From: Methylorubrum suomiense
Lineage (GTDB): Bacteria; Pseudomonadota; Alphaproteobacteria; Rhizobiales; Beijerinckiaceae
Direction of reading: 5' to 3'
NCBI RefSeq assembly: GCF_022179765.1
Contig: NZ_BPRE01000008.1
Span: forward strand, 124,001 to 188,000
DNA length: 64,000 bases
Position numbers and translations under genes: made by a program. Under the pieces are notes generated by a model, which saw nothing but the letters and a program-made list of their open reading frames with translations, had not been told where the DNA came from and searched no databases. This document shows, one piece after another, positions 47,465 through 55,358 of this stretch. Each line of letters starts with the position of its first letter. Positions within the stretch are counted from its first letter, which is position 1.

Positions 47465-48280
47465 ATGAGCATCGCCGCCGAGGCCGCACCGACCGATGAA
47501 CTCCTGTTCTCGATCGACGACGCCGGGATCGCCCGCATCACCCTCAATCGGCCGCAGGCGCGCAATGCGCTGACCTTCGCGATGTATGAGGGGTTGGTCG
47601 ATCTCTACGGGCGGATCGAGTCCGACCGCTCGGTCAAGGCGGTGATCCTGACCGGCGCGGGCGATAAGGCCTTCGCCGCCGGGACCGATATCGGCCAGTT
47701 CCGTGATTTCCGTACGGCTGAGGAAGCCCTCGGCTATGAGCGCTTCATGGATCGGGTCCTGGGCAGCCTGGAGCGGCTGCGCGTGCCGACGATCGCCGCG
47801 GTGGCGGGTGCGTGTACCGGCGGCGGCATGGCCATTGCCGCCGCCTGCGACATGCGGATTGCCTCGCAGGACGCCCGTTTCGGTATCCCGATCGCGCGGA
47901 CGCTCGGAAATTGCCTGTCGCAATCGACCTTGCGGCGGCTGTCGGGTCTGATCGGAGCGCCGCGGGTCAAGGACATCCTGTTCACTGCCCGCCTCGTCGG
48001 CGCCGACGAGGCGCGGGCGATCGGCTTCGCCAACGAGGTGGTGGCCGATGCCGCCGCCGTGCAGGCCCGCGCCAGCGAACTCGCCACGTTGCTCGCGAGC
48101 CATGCCCCGCTCACGCTACAGGCGACGAAAGAGGGGCTGCGCCGGCTCTCTGAGCAGGCCGGGGATGGGCCGGCTGCATCGGGCGACGATCTGATCGTGC
48201 TCTGCTACACCAGCGAGGATTTTCGCGAGGGAATGGACGCGTTCCTGTCCAAGCGTCCGCCTTCATTCAAGGGGCGGTGA
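47465..48280 (+). CDS. Crotonase-superfamily protein lacking both hydratase glutamates
   Basis: This 271-residue protein has the enoyl-CoA hydratase/isomerase fold: RITLNRPQARNALTFAMYEG, the first oxyanion loop AFAAGTDIGQF and the second GACTGGGMAIAAACDMRIAS. The two catalytic glutamates of true hydratases (in GGGCE and PE) are absent: here GGGMA and GIPIA. It is therefore probably not a hydratase but another acyl-CoA enzyme of the superfamily. AGGAG about nine bases before the ATG supports the start. It lies downstream of the CoA-transferase gene. Confidence 0.88.
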   Translation: MSIAAEAAPTDELLFSIDDAGIARITLNRPQARNALTFAMYEGLVDLYGRIESDRSVKAVILTGAGDKAFAAGTDIGQFRDFRTAEEALGYERFMDRVLGSLERLRVPTIAAVAGACTGGGMAIAAACDMRIASQDARFGIPIARTLGNCLSQSTLRRLSGLIGAPRVKDILFTARLVGADEARAIGFANEVVADAAAVQARASELATLLASHAPLTLQATKEGLRRLSEQAGDGPAASGDDLIVLCYTSEDFREGMDAFLSKRPPSFKGR

Positions 48281-48298
48281 GGGCGGTCGAACGGTCCC

Positions 48299-48976
48299 TC
48301 AACCGTCCTCCTCGCCGTACATCGCCGCGATCACCGGCTTCTTCGAGCGGATGTGGTGGCGCATCACGGCGGCGAGCGCGTCTCCGTCGCGGGCGCGCAG
48401 ATACCGGATCATCTGCTCGTGCTCATCGACGGCCTGGGACCATTGTTCGTCCGTCTGATGAGCGGTGTAGCGCGTGCGCTGGATGCGGCCGGTAAGGCCG
48501 ATATAGAGGCTGCGCAGCTTGGTGTTGCGGCTCGCCAGCATGATCGCTTCGTGGATCTCGCGGTTGAGCCGGAAATAGGGCGCCTCGTCACGGGCTTTCC
48601 AGGCCTCGATCATCGCGTCGTGCTTCACGCCGATCGCCTCGATCTCCGCATCGCTGATGACCCGGCACGCGATGTCGCAAGCGGTGGCTTCCAGGCCGGC
48701 GACGATCTCGATCATCTCTTCCAGTTCGGTGCGCGAGATGCTGGCGACACGTGCGCCCCTGTTCGGAAGCAGCTCCAGCAAACCTTCGGTGGCGAGAATC
48801 TTGATCGCCTCGCGGAGGGGCGTGCGCGAGATGCCAAATCGCTCTGTCAATTCGCTCTCGTTGACCCGCGCGCGTGGCTCCAGCTCGCCGTCATTGATCA
48901 ATTCGCGCATGCGATCCGCCACCTCGTCGTGGAGGTATCGACGGCTGATCCCGATACTGGGCTCAATTCTATTCAT
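48299..48976 (-). CDS. GntR-family transcriptional regulator (FCD type)
   Basis: This 225-residue regulator has an N-terminal winged helix (RYLHDEVADRMRELINDGEL, LTERFGISRTPLREAIKILA TEGLLELLPNRG) and an all-helical FCD ligand-binding domain (about 90-215) with VAGLEATACDIACRVISDAE and the metal-binding region ending MRHHIRSKKPVIAAM. Such regulators respond to carboxylic acids and usually repress neighbouring catabolic genes. It converges with the crotonase gene and is divergent from the threonine aldolase gene, whose promoter region it may bind. Confidence 0.93.
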   Translation of the reverse strand: MNRIEPSIGISRRYLHDEVADRMRELINDGELEPRARVNESELTERFGISRTPLREAIKILATEGLLELLPNRGARVASISRTELEEMIEIVAGLEATACDIACRVISDAEIEAIGVKHDAMIEAWKARDEAPYFRLNREIHEAIMLASRNTKLRSLYIGLTGRIQRTRYTAHQTDEQWSQAVDEHEQMIRYLRARDGDALAAVMRHHIRSKKPVIAAMYGEEDG

Positions 48977-49197
48977 CGAGCAGTCAAATCATTCTTGAAG
49001 CGAGACATCCCGTCTCAAGGTCTAAGGATAGGCTCGTCCGATGTCGAGGCAGTGCCCACCTCCCGACTTCGTGAGCCGGTTGAAAACTTGGTCGACCATC
49101 TTGGACCATGCCTGAGAACGAGCTTGGCACGGTTTGAATTTTTCATGCAATATCGTTCCGAGGCCTCCTGCATCCGGTGCCGAGACACAGATTTCCG

Positions 49198-50241
49198 ATG
49201 ATCGACCTGTTCAGCGATACCCAGACCCGGCCGACGCCCGGCATGCGCGAGGCCATGGCGCGGGCCGAGGTCGGTGACGAACAATCGGGCTCGGACCCGA
49301 GCACCAACGCGCTGTGCGAGCGTGTAGCAGCGATGCTGGGACTCGAAGCCGGGGTGTTCATGCCATCCGGGACGATGTGCAACCTCGCCTCGATCCTGGT
49401 TCATACGCGCCGGGGCGACGAGATCATCGTCGACGACCAGTCCCATATCTACAACACCGAGGCCGCGGGCGCTGCGGCCCTCGGCGGCGTCTCGGTGCGC
49501 GCCCTCCCGACGCGGGTCGGGCTGTTCACGGCCGAGGCTGTCGCGGCCGCGATCCGCGCGCCGCAGCGCACGGCACCGCGTTCGTCGCTCGTCTCGATCG
49601 AGCAAACCACCAGTTTCTCCGGCGGCACGGTCTGGGATCTCGCCGAGATGCGCCGCATCCGCGACGTTGCGCAGGCGCGCGGGCTGGTGGCGCATATCGA
49701 CGGGGCACGTCTCCTCAACGCCGTCGCCGCCACCGGCATCCCGGCGGCCGACTACGCTCGCGGCTTCGACAGTGCCTGGATCGACCTCAGCAAGGGTCTG
49801 GGCTGCCCGGTCGGTGCGGTTCTGTGCGGGTCTTCCGCCTTCGTCGAGGCGGCGTGGCAGTGGAAGTACCGGCTCGGCGGCGCCATGCGCCAGTCGGGCG
49901 TGCTCGCGGCTGCCGGGCTCTACGCCCTCGATCACCACCTGGATCGGCTCGCGCAGGACAATGCCAACGCGGCTCGGCTCCACCGCGCCGTCGCCGACCT
50001 CCCGGGCCTGGGTTTCGATCCGACGGCGGGGCAGTCGAATATCCTCTACTTCTCGGTCGAGGGCCTTGGAATCACGGCCGCCGCGTTCGCCGCTGCCTGT
50101 CTCGAAGAGGGTGTGCGCGTGCGGGCGCTCGGCACCCATCATATCCGCGCCACCACCCATCTCGATGTGAGCGAGACCGAGATCGAGCAAGCGTCCGCCG
50201 TTCTGCGGGCAACGGCGCTCGCCTTCGCGGCGCGCGATTAA
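49198..50241 (+). CDS. Threonine aldolase, PLP-dependent
   Basis: This 347-residue protein belongs to the threonine aldolase/beta-eliminating lyase family, which cleave threonine to glycine and acetaldehyde. MIDLFSDTQTRPTPGMREAM, NLASILVHTRRGDEIIVDDQ, HIDGARLLNAVAATGI and the PLP-binding Lys199 in IDLSKGLGCPVGAVL are typical. It starts with ATG at 49198. Its 3' end overlaps the stop of the converging Uma2-type gene by four bases. A glyoxylate- or serine-related role in a methylotroph is possible, but this is only inference. Confidence 0.92.
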   Translation: MIDLFSDTQTRPTPGMREAMARAEVGDEQSGSDPSTNALCERVAAMLGLEAGVFMPSGTMCNLASILVHTRRGDEIIVDDQSHIYNTEAAGAAALGGVSVRALPTRVGLFTAEAVAAAIRAPQRTAPRSSLVSIEQTTSFSGGTVWDLAEMRRIRDVAQARGLVAHIDGARLLNAVAATGIPAADYARGFDSAWIDLSKGLGCPVGAVLCGSSAFVEAAWQWKYRLGGAMRQSGVLAAAGLYALDHHLDRLAQDNANAARLHRAVADLPGLGFDPTAGQSNILYFSVEGLGITAAAFAAACLEEGVRVRALGTHHIRATTHLDVSETEIEQASAVLRATALAFAARD

Positions 50242-50789
50242 CCGTCGAACAGGGTGGCCAGGGGCAGGCTCAGGCCCGGCGGGTCGAGATCCACCATTCC
50301 GCCGGCGGCGATCCGGGTCTCGATCAGGTCATTGGCGGCGCGGCGGTGATGGATGATCGTGCGCCGCTTGGGATCGACGATCAGGTAATGCATCACGCTC
50401 GGCAGACGAAAATAGCCGTCGAGCTTGATTCCGGTGTCGATCCCCTTCGTGCGGGGCGACAGAACTTCGACGACGATCAACGGCGCGGGGACGGCAATTG
50501 CGCCGGGATCGAGAGGTTCACCGCAATACACGAGCGCATCCGGCTCGAAGACCGTTCCGTCATCGATCCTAACGGACAAACCGTCGGGCAACATGCGGCA
50601 CGGGAGGTCGCCGACCCGCAACGCAGACCTCAGCGCCAATTGCACGGCGAACTTGATTTCCGCGTGCCGAACACGCTCCGGCGACTTCGCCACGACCTCA
50701 CCGTCGAGGAGCTCATGGCGTCCCGGCCGTCCCTCGGCCCAGGCCAGGAACGCGTCGACATTCATGCCGGGCTTGGACTGGACGCTCAT
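50238..50789 (-). CDS. Uma2 family endonuclease-fold protein (DUF820)
   Basis: This 183-residue protein has the PD-(D/E)XK nuclease fold of the Uma2 family: GRHELLDGEVVAKSPERVRH, DGTVFEPDALVYCGEPLDPG and VEVLSPRTKGIDTGIKLDGY contain the conserved acidic and lysine residues. These proteins are abundant in cyanobacteria and occur in methylobacteria, often in several copies; their biological role is not settled. It converges with the threonine aldolase gene. Confidence 0.9.
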   Translation of the reverse strand: MSVQSKPGMNVDAFLAWAEGRPGRHELLDGEVVAKSPERVRHAEIKFAVQLALRSALRVGDLPCRMLPDGLSVRIDDGTVFEPDALVYCGEPLDPGAIAVPAPLIVVEVLSPRTKGIDTGIKLDGYFRLPSVMHYLIVDPKRRTIIHHRRAANDLIETRIAAGGMVDLDPPGLSLPLATLFDG

Positions 50790-50835
50790 AGGCGTAACCC
50801 TTTCACGGGGCCCCTAGGTCGCGACGGCGAAATCG

Positions 50836-51162
50836 CTACGGCTGGAGTGCCTTGACCTCGCACTGTGCGTAGTCGGAACTCGCCTTCACATAGGCGTTCA
50901 GCCGTTGCAGATAGGCCTCCGCGAGCGGCCGGAACGCCTGAGCCTGGGCATTATAGGCCTTCACGGCATCGTTGTAGGTATAGGCTTCCCAGCCGGGGCA
51001 TCCCCCCTTGGCATCGAGGCAAGCGGGTTTGTCCGGACGCTTGGGTTTCTCCGGGCGCGCCTCGGCGGGCGGCGGAGCCGGCGGCGTGCAGGGAGCGGCC
51101 AGGGCCGGATCGGCGAACATGCCGAACAGGCAGAGCGCCGCGCATCTCGGAAGCGTCATCAT
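50836..51162 (-). CDS. Small secreted hypothetical protein
   Basis: This 108-residue protein has a signal peptide (TLPRCAALCLFGMFADPALA), a proline/lysine/glutamate-rich linker and a helical C-terminus (AYTYNDAVKAYNAQAQAFRP LAEAYLQRLNAYV) with three cysteines. No family is recognised. Start taken at 51162 (two consecutive ATG codons); ATG at 51180 would also fit. Downstream of the glycosyltransferase gene on the same strand. Confidence 0.65.
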   Translation of the reverse strand: MMTLPRCAALCLFGMFADPALAAPCTPPAPPPAEARPEKPKRPDKPACLDAKGGCPGWEAYTYNDAVKAYNAQAQAFRPLAEAYLQRLNAYVKASSDYAQCEVKALQP

Positions 51163-51255
51163 CGCCCTCTCCCCACCCATCCATGGTCGCCGCCGCTTTT
51201 CCCGAGCGGGGGGAAGCGCGTCAAGGAAACGGTTCGGGATCCTGCCCACGTCGTT

Positions 51256-52569
51256 TCAGGCGGCAGGGATCGGTCGATCCCGGAGTTGCGCGCGGGCGAG
51301 GGCGTCGATCCGCGCGGCGGCGAGGCTGACGCCAGGGTCTCCGGTCAAGCGCTGAGCGACAGCCGCCGCGGCCTCCGCCAAGCCCGGATCGGACACAGCG
51401 CGGGAAATCCGCCCGGCGAGATCCTCGGCGCCGACCTGCCGCAAGGGAACGGGCACCTCGCTCGCGCCGAGGTCTGCGACGCGCCGGCCCCAGAAGACCT
51501 GATCACCCCATTGCGGAAGGATCACGCTCGGGCGCCCGGCCCGCAGGGCCGCCGCCAGGGTCGAGGGATCGCCGTGATGCACCGCAGCGGCGGTGCGGGG
51601 GAGCAACAGCGGGGGATCGATCGCCTCGCTCCAGGCTAGGTTCGGCGATGGGCGCAGGGGAGGAGTGAATTCTCCCGGTGCGGTCCTCAGGATCGCCCGC
51701 CCGCCCCAGCGCTCAAGGGCCGATTCGATGACCGCGCGGCGGCTCTCGGCACCCCAACCCATCGGCCGGAGATCGACGTAGATCGGCGGTGGTCCGGCGG
51801 CGAGGAAGGCCTCGATCGGGTCCGGTAGCCGCGCATCCGGATGGGGCGACGCCTGCCAGAACCCGGTCATGAGGACGGGTACGGGCCAGTCGCCGGGATC
51901 GGGGCTCAGCACGGGGCTCCAGGCGGCGACGTGATGCAGACCGGCGAGATCGGCCGTCATCGGGTTGCCGAAGGCACTCGCGGATGAGTGACCGCCGTGG
52001 CGCCGACGGATCTCGGCGAAGGAGCGTCGCCCGAACCACGACAGGAGGCGGAAGGCCTCGTAGCTGAGGCGGTTCTCGATCCGGCCGCGATCATGGCCGC
52101 CGAACAGGGCGGCCGACATGGTCCGGGTCGGCAGCATGGGATGGCGCATCACCCGTACGGCGGGCAAGCCGGCCTCGCGGGCGAGCGGCCCGACGAAGAA
52201 GGCCAGCGGATCGAACACGACGATGTCCGCGCCGCGCATCTCGATGAGACTCGTCTCGATCAGCGCCGTGAGACGGTCCTGGAGCGCGCGGCGCAAGGCA
52301 CCGAGCAGCGGCAGATTCGCGAGCAGGGCGGCGGGCTCGGTCCGGCGGATGGGTTCGAAGCGCGGATCGTCCAGTACCTGTCGAAAGCCGTCCCCCGCCT
52401 CGATCGGCTCCAGTCCGGACGCCCGGATGCGCCCGTGCGGATCGCGCGTGGTGACGACGCGGACCTCGTGGCCACGTTCCACCAGCGCCTGACCCAGGAT
52501 GCAGAACGGAGGCAGATCGTCGCCCGTGCCGAAGGTGATGATGACGGTGCGTGGAATGCGACCGATCAC
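51256..52569 (-). CDS. UGT/MGT-type glycosyltransferase
   Basis: This 437-residue GT-B enzyme resembles the macrolide/sterol UDP-glycosyltransferase group (GT1). The N-terminal acceptor domain starts VIITFGTGDDLPPFCILGQ, and the C-terminal donor domain has PRTAAAVHHGDPSTLAAALR AGRPSVILPQWGDQ, a variation of the usual HHGGxGT motif. It probably glycosylates a lipid or small hydrophobic molecule. It is followed by a small secreted-protein gene and preceded by a 381-base upstream region with a nested inverted repeat. Confidence 0.88.
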   Translation of the reverse strand: MIGRIPRTVIITFGTGDDLPPFCILGQALVERGHEVRVVTTRDPHGRIRASGLEPIEAGDGFRQVLDDPRFEPIRRTEPAALLANLPLLGALRRALQDRLTALIETSLIEMRGADIVVFDPLAFFVGPLAREAGLPAVRVMRHPMLPTRTMSAALFGGHDRGRIENRLSYEAFRLLSWFGRRSFAEIRRRHGGHSSASAFGNPMTADLAGLHHVAAWSPVLSPDPGDWPVPVLMTGFWQASPHPDARLPDPIEAFLAAGPPPIYVDLRPMGWGAESRRAVIESALERWGGRAILRTAPGEFTPPLRPSPNLAWSEAIDPPLLLPRTAAAVHHGDPSTLAAALRAGRPSVILPQWGDQVFWGRRVADLGASEVPVPLRQVGAEDLAGRISRAVSDPGLAEAAAAVAQRLTGDPGVSLAAARIDALARAQLRDRPIPAA

Positions 52570-52950
52570 AGAAGGTCCGATCTTGTGAGGACTGCGACGG
52601 AAGCCGTGACGCCGTGGTCGTCGTTTTGTGCTGTCACGGTCCGACGGGCTGGGCGGGATGAAAATCCGGCACGGATCACGAGCGCGTCGCTGCGTCGTCC
52701 AAGAAACGTGTCGCGCGCACGGAGTGCAGCATCCGGATGCAACCCACGTCCTCCGTGCGCGTTCAGCAGTCCCGGAACGGAGATTGACCAGTCATGGGGC
52801 TGTTAAGTCTCTGTTAAGGACGTTTCGCCCGCTGGAGCGTTGGATTGCGTGAGTTACGGTGACGAAACGCACCGCGCCATCCCGGCGAAACAGATTAGGA
52901 GTTACTTAACGGTTGTGGCGGCCGAGCGGGCCCGCCGACGGAGATAAGCG
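52570..52950. promoter_or_regulatory. Divergent upstream region with direct TGTTAAG repeats
   Basis: This 381-base region separates the glycosyltransferase gene from a 29-codon gene. It contains a nested inverted repeat (listed separately) and two direct copies of TGTTAAG at 52801-52807 and 52812-52818, 11 bases from start to start, that may bind a regulator. The stretch 52890-52912 is relatively A/T-rich. No other coding sequence is seen. Confidence 0.45.
52714..52761. repeat. Nested inverted repeat, probable hairpin
   Basis: Perfect 11-bp arms CGCGCACGGAG (52714-52724) and CTCCGTGCGCG (52751-52761) flank a separate perfect 12-base palindrome GCATCCGGATGC at 52729-52740. It could fold as one branched structure in RNA or bind a protein. 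There is no T run after it, so a standard intrinsic terminator is unlikely. Confidence 0.7.
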
Positions 52951-53040
52951 ATGAGCCAGCGCATCGAAGACATCAAGTTCATGGCGACGATGTCCTTCGT
53001 CACCCTCTTCGGCACCTGCCTGACCGCCCTGTTCGGCTGA
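52951..53040 (+). CDS. 29-residue membrane peptide
   Basis: The ORF codes for MSQRIEDIKFMATMSFVTLF GTCLTALFG, with a short charged N-terminus and a single hydrophobic helix. GGAGATAAGCG just before the ATG provides a good ribosome binding site (GGAG eight bases away). Amphipathic start, membrane helix and clean ribosome site suggest a real small membrane protein. Function is unknown. It is followed 114 bases later by cobF. Confidence 0.6.
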   Translation: MSQRIEDIKFMATMSFVTLFGTCLTALFG

Positions 53041-53154
53041 AGCCTCACGTCGCGCACTCCCTTCTTAGGGCAAATCCGTTAAGAAGCCGCTTCCATCGCT
53101 CCCGTTCTGAGGGGGCCTTTCCGGGGACGGGATGTCTCCGTGTAGGACGCGGTC

Positions 53155-53928
53155 GTGCGAACCATCCAAGTCATCGGCATCGGTACCGGCAATCCGGAGC
53201 ACCTGACCATTCAGGGCATCCGTGCCCTTAACGCAACCGACGTCGTTTTCGCGCTGGACAAGGGCGAGGCCAAAGCCGGCCTCAACGCCGTGCGCCGGAC
53301 GATCTGTCAGCTCTACGCCGAGCGGCCCGGTTGCCGCTTCGTCGAGGCGCCCGATCCCGAGCGCGACCGCCGACCGACCGATTACAGCGCTGCCGTCGAT
53401 GATTGGCACGCGGCGCGGGCGGCGCTCTACGAGGACATGATCGCGACCCATCTGGGCGAGGACCAGACCGGCGCCTTCCTGGTCTGGGGTGATCCCGCGC
53501 TCTACGACAGCACGCTGCGTATCTTGGAGCGCGTGAGCGCGCGCGGGCGCGTCGCCTTCACGGTGTCGGTGGTGCCCGGAATCACCTCCGTGCAGGCACT
53601 CGCCGCGAGTCACCGTATCCCGCTCCACCGCATCGGCGAGCCCGTACAGATCACCACCGGGCGGCGGCTGCGCGACGAAGGCGGAGCCGTTACCGGCGCG
53701 ACGGTCGTGATGCTGGACGGTGATCCCACCTTCGACGGACTCGATCCCGATCTGGTGATCTATTGGGGCGCGTATCTCGGAACGCCGGACGAGCTTCTAT
53801 CGACCGGGCGTATCGGCGACGTGGCAGAAAGCATCCATGTCATGCGCGCCGAGGCCCGAGAGCGGCACGGCTGGATCATGGATATCTATCTGCTGATGCC
53901 GCGGGGGCGACAGAGCCGCCGCGCGTGA
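53155..53928 (+). CDS. cobF: Precorrin-6A synthase (deacetylating) CobF
   Basis: CobF methylates precorrin-5 at C-1 with loss of acetate in the aerobic cobalamin pathway. The 257-residue product has the cobalamin/porphyrin methylase fold: IQVIGIGTGNPEHLTIQGIR at the start, LVWGDPALYDSTLRILERV, VPGITSVQALAASHRIPLHR and TVVMLDGDPTFDGLDPD. It starts with GTG at 53155, and AGGA lies about ten bases upstream. No other cob genes are in the window and no cobalamin riboswitch is seen before it. Confidence 0.94.
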   Translation: MRTIQVIGIGTGNPEHLTIQGIRALNATDVVFALDKGEAKAGLNAVRRTICQLYAERPGCRFVEAPDPERDRRPTDYSAAVDDWHAARAALYEDMIATHLGEDQTGAFLVWGDPALYDSTLRILERVSARGRVAFTVSVVPGITSVQALAASHRIPLHRIGEPVQITTGRRLRDEGGAVTGATVVMLDGDPTFDGLDPDLVIYWGAYLGTPDELLSTGRIGDVAESIHVMRAEARERHGWIMDIYLLMPRGRQSRRA

Positions 53929-54329
53929 GGCGGCAAGATCCGCTCGACCGAGTGCGATCACATTCGCGATGCGGAGTAAGACCCGATGGATTGGCCAAGA
54001 AAAAACGGGCCGGACCATTGTCCGACCCGCTGAGAGGTTCCGGCCGATGCACAAGGGGAATGCGGGGAGGACCAGATGGCCGGGTTGAGAGCCTAACGAC
54101 CGGCCCCGGTCAGGGTTCCGTTTTTGCCTTCGGAACGGCCCGCTTTTTTTGGGCGCGAGGCATTTCTGCAACGTCCCGAATGGCCTCTCGGCGGTGCCGC
54201 AGCGCCGAATCATGCGGACCAAAGCGCAGGTAATACTGTTCTGCATCGGAGCGGCACAGTGAAGGAACCAGCCAACTCGCTGCCGCGTTGTGCCGATATC
54301 CTGTCAAGCTCCCCTCGGAGATCGCAAAG
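53929..54329. other. Region after cobF with hairpin and possible minus-strand remnant
   Basis: This 401-base gap contains a hairpin at 54006-54029 that is oriented as a minus-strand terminator (listed separately). The minus strand between about 54110 and 54246 has an open frame whose translation (AEQYYLRFGPHDSALRHRRE, then PRAQKKRAVPKAKTEP) looks protein-like and has lower third-position GC than the neighbours, but I find no convincing start codon near it. It may be a degraded gene. Confidence 0.35.
54006..54029 (-). terminator. Minus-strand Rho-independent terminator
   Basis: The 10-base arms CGGGCCGGAC and GTCCGACCCG pair with one G-T and enclose a CATT loop. On the minus strand the stem is followed by TTTTTTCTT. 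No confirmed minus-strand gene lies immediately upstream, which points to an unrecognised or degraded gene between 54030 and 54330. Confidence 0.7.
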
Positions 54330-54698
54330 ATGCTTCGGCCCGGCTTCGTTCTCGGCGTGACTGGTCCTGCTGCGATCCTGACCCTGCTCACGTTGCCGCT
54401 CGTTCGCTACGGCGCCGATGCCATGGCCGCGCCCGCTCCGGCGCCTCGCATCGCTCTCGAAGCGCCGGTCGCTTCGCCCCTGCCGGGCCTGCGTCCCTAC
54501 AACACCGCCATCAGCCCGATCCACGTCGCCACGGCGCCCCGCCCGGTCCACCAGCTCCAGCCGGTGGCACCGACCCGCGCGGTGGAGGAGATCCCGGTCA
54601 AGCCGCGTCGTCTGACGCGCGAGGGATGCGAGACGCCGATCAGTTCGCTTGCGGGGCCGGAGGCCCGTCGCATGGTGCCGGGCCGCTGCATGGCCTGA
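54330..54698 (+). CDS. Secreted hypothetical protein, proline-rich
   Basis: This 122-residue protein has a signal peptide or N-terminal anchor (LGVTGPAAILTLLTLPLVRY), followed by an Ala/Pro-rich stretch and a short C-terminal piece with two cysteines (EGCETPISSLAGPEARRMVP then GRC). No family is recognised. Its stop is five bases from the stop of the converging YkgJ-type gene. Start at 54330 gives the best signal peptide; an ATG at 54288 is also possible. Confidence 0.6.
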   Translation: MLRPGFVLGVTGPAAILTLLTLPLVRYGADAMAAPAPAPRIALEAPVASPLPGLRPYNTAISPIHVATAPRPVHQLQPVAPTRAVEEIPVKPRRLTREGCETPISSLAGPEARRMVPGRCMA

Positions 54699-54703
54699 GC
54701 GGT

Positions 54704-55243
54704 TCAGGCGGAGCCGCGCACCTTCTCGACATCCGCCGTCAGTCCGGTCGGCGTCATGCGCTCTCGGGCCACCAGTCGGTCGCCGGGGCCGAATGACCCC
54801 AACGGCACGTCCCGATCCGGCAGCACCACCGTCGTGACGGCGCCAGTGTGGACCAGCACATAGCGCTGAAGTGGTAGGGACGCCGCCGCCCACCGCCGAA
54901 GCTGATCGTGATAGGGCGCCCGCTTCCAGGAATTGGCCTGCCCCGGATCGACCTGCACATTCATGAAGCGGGTGACGGGGTCCAGGCTTAACACCATCTT
55001 GGCCCGATCCGGACGCCATTCCGGACCCATCCACTCCTCCGTCATCCAGAGGCAGTGGAAGGCGCGGCAATGGTCGGGCCGTTGCGCGTGGATACCGCAA
55101 CCGCTGCCCGCTTTCAGGTGCTTGCACCAGCGCCCGGCGGGACTTTCCACCGCCGGCACCTCGTAGACCTTGCAGCACAGGGTGCACGGACCGCATGCGC
55201 GGCCTGGGGCGGGCTTGGCGATGACGGTGGCGGGATCGAGCAT
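54704..55243 (-). CDS. YkgJ-family cysteine-cluster protein
   Basis: This 179-residue protein contains the YkgJ/CxxCxxCC zinc- or iron-binding cluster: CGPCTLCCKVYEVP near the N-terminus, then RWCKHLKAGSGCGIHAQRPD HCRAFHC. The rest is a small alpha/beta region (LSLDPVTRFMNVQVDPGQAN). The function is unknown; the cluster may hold an iron-sulphur or zinc centre. The ATG at 55243 is chosen; the frame is open further but low in family character. It is divergent from the aminotransferase. Confidence 0.9.
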   Translation of the reverse strand: MLDPATVIAKPAPGRACGPCTLCCKVYEVPAVESPAGRWCKHLKAGSGCGIHAQRPDHCRAFHCLWMTEEWMGPEWRPDRAKMVLSLDPVTRFMNVQVDPGQANSWKRAPYHDQLRRWAAASLPLQRYVLVHTGAVTTVVLPDRDVPLGSFGPGDRLVARERMTPTGLTADVEKVRGSA

Positions 55244-55358
55244 CGGCGAAACGTTCCGGGCGGCCTGCGCGGGTGCAATGCCTTCCTGCGCAGGATTGCG
55301 GTCGTTAGTGTGGCGGTGTGCCGGCCATTCCCGTCGGCGAAGCCGATGATCCGCCGCC

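Noticed and set aside
53041..53154. Cobalamin riboswitch before cobF
   Set aside because: The gap is only 114 bases and lacks the conserved B12-box pattern.
53797..54246. A 149-codon minus-strand frame overlapping the end of cobF
   Set aside because: It is antisense to the conserved cobF tail for a third of its length and has no domain; its start has no ribosome binding site.
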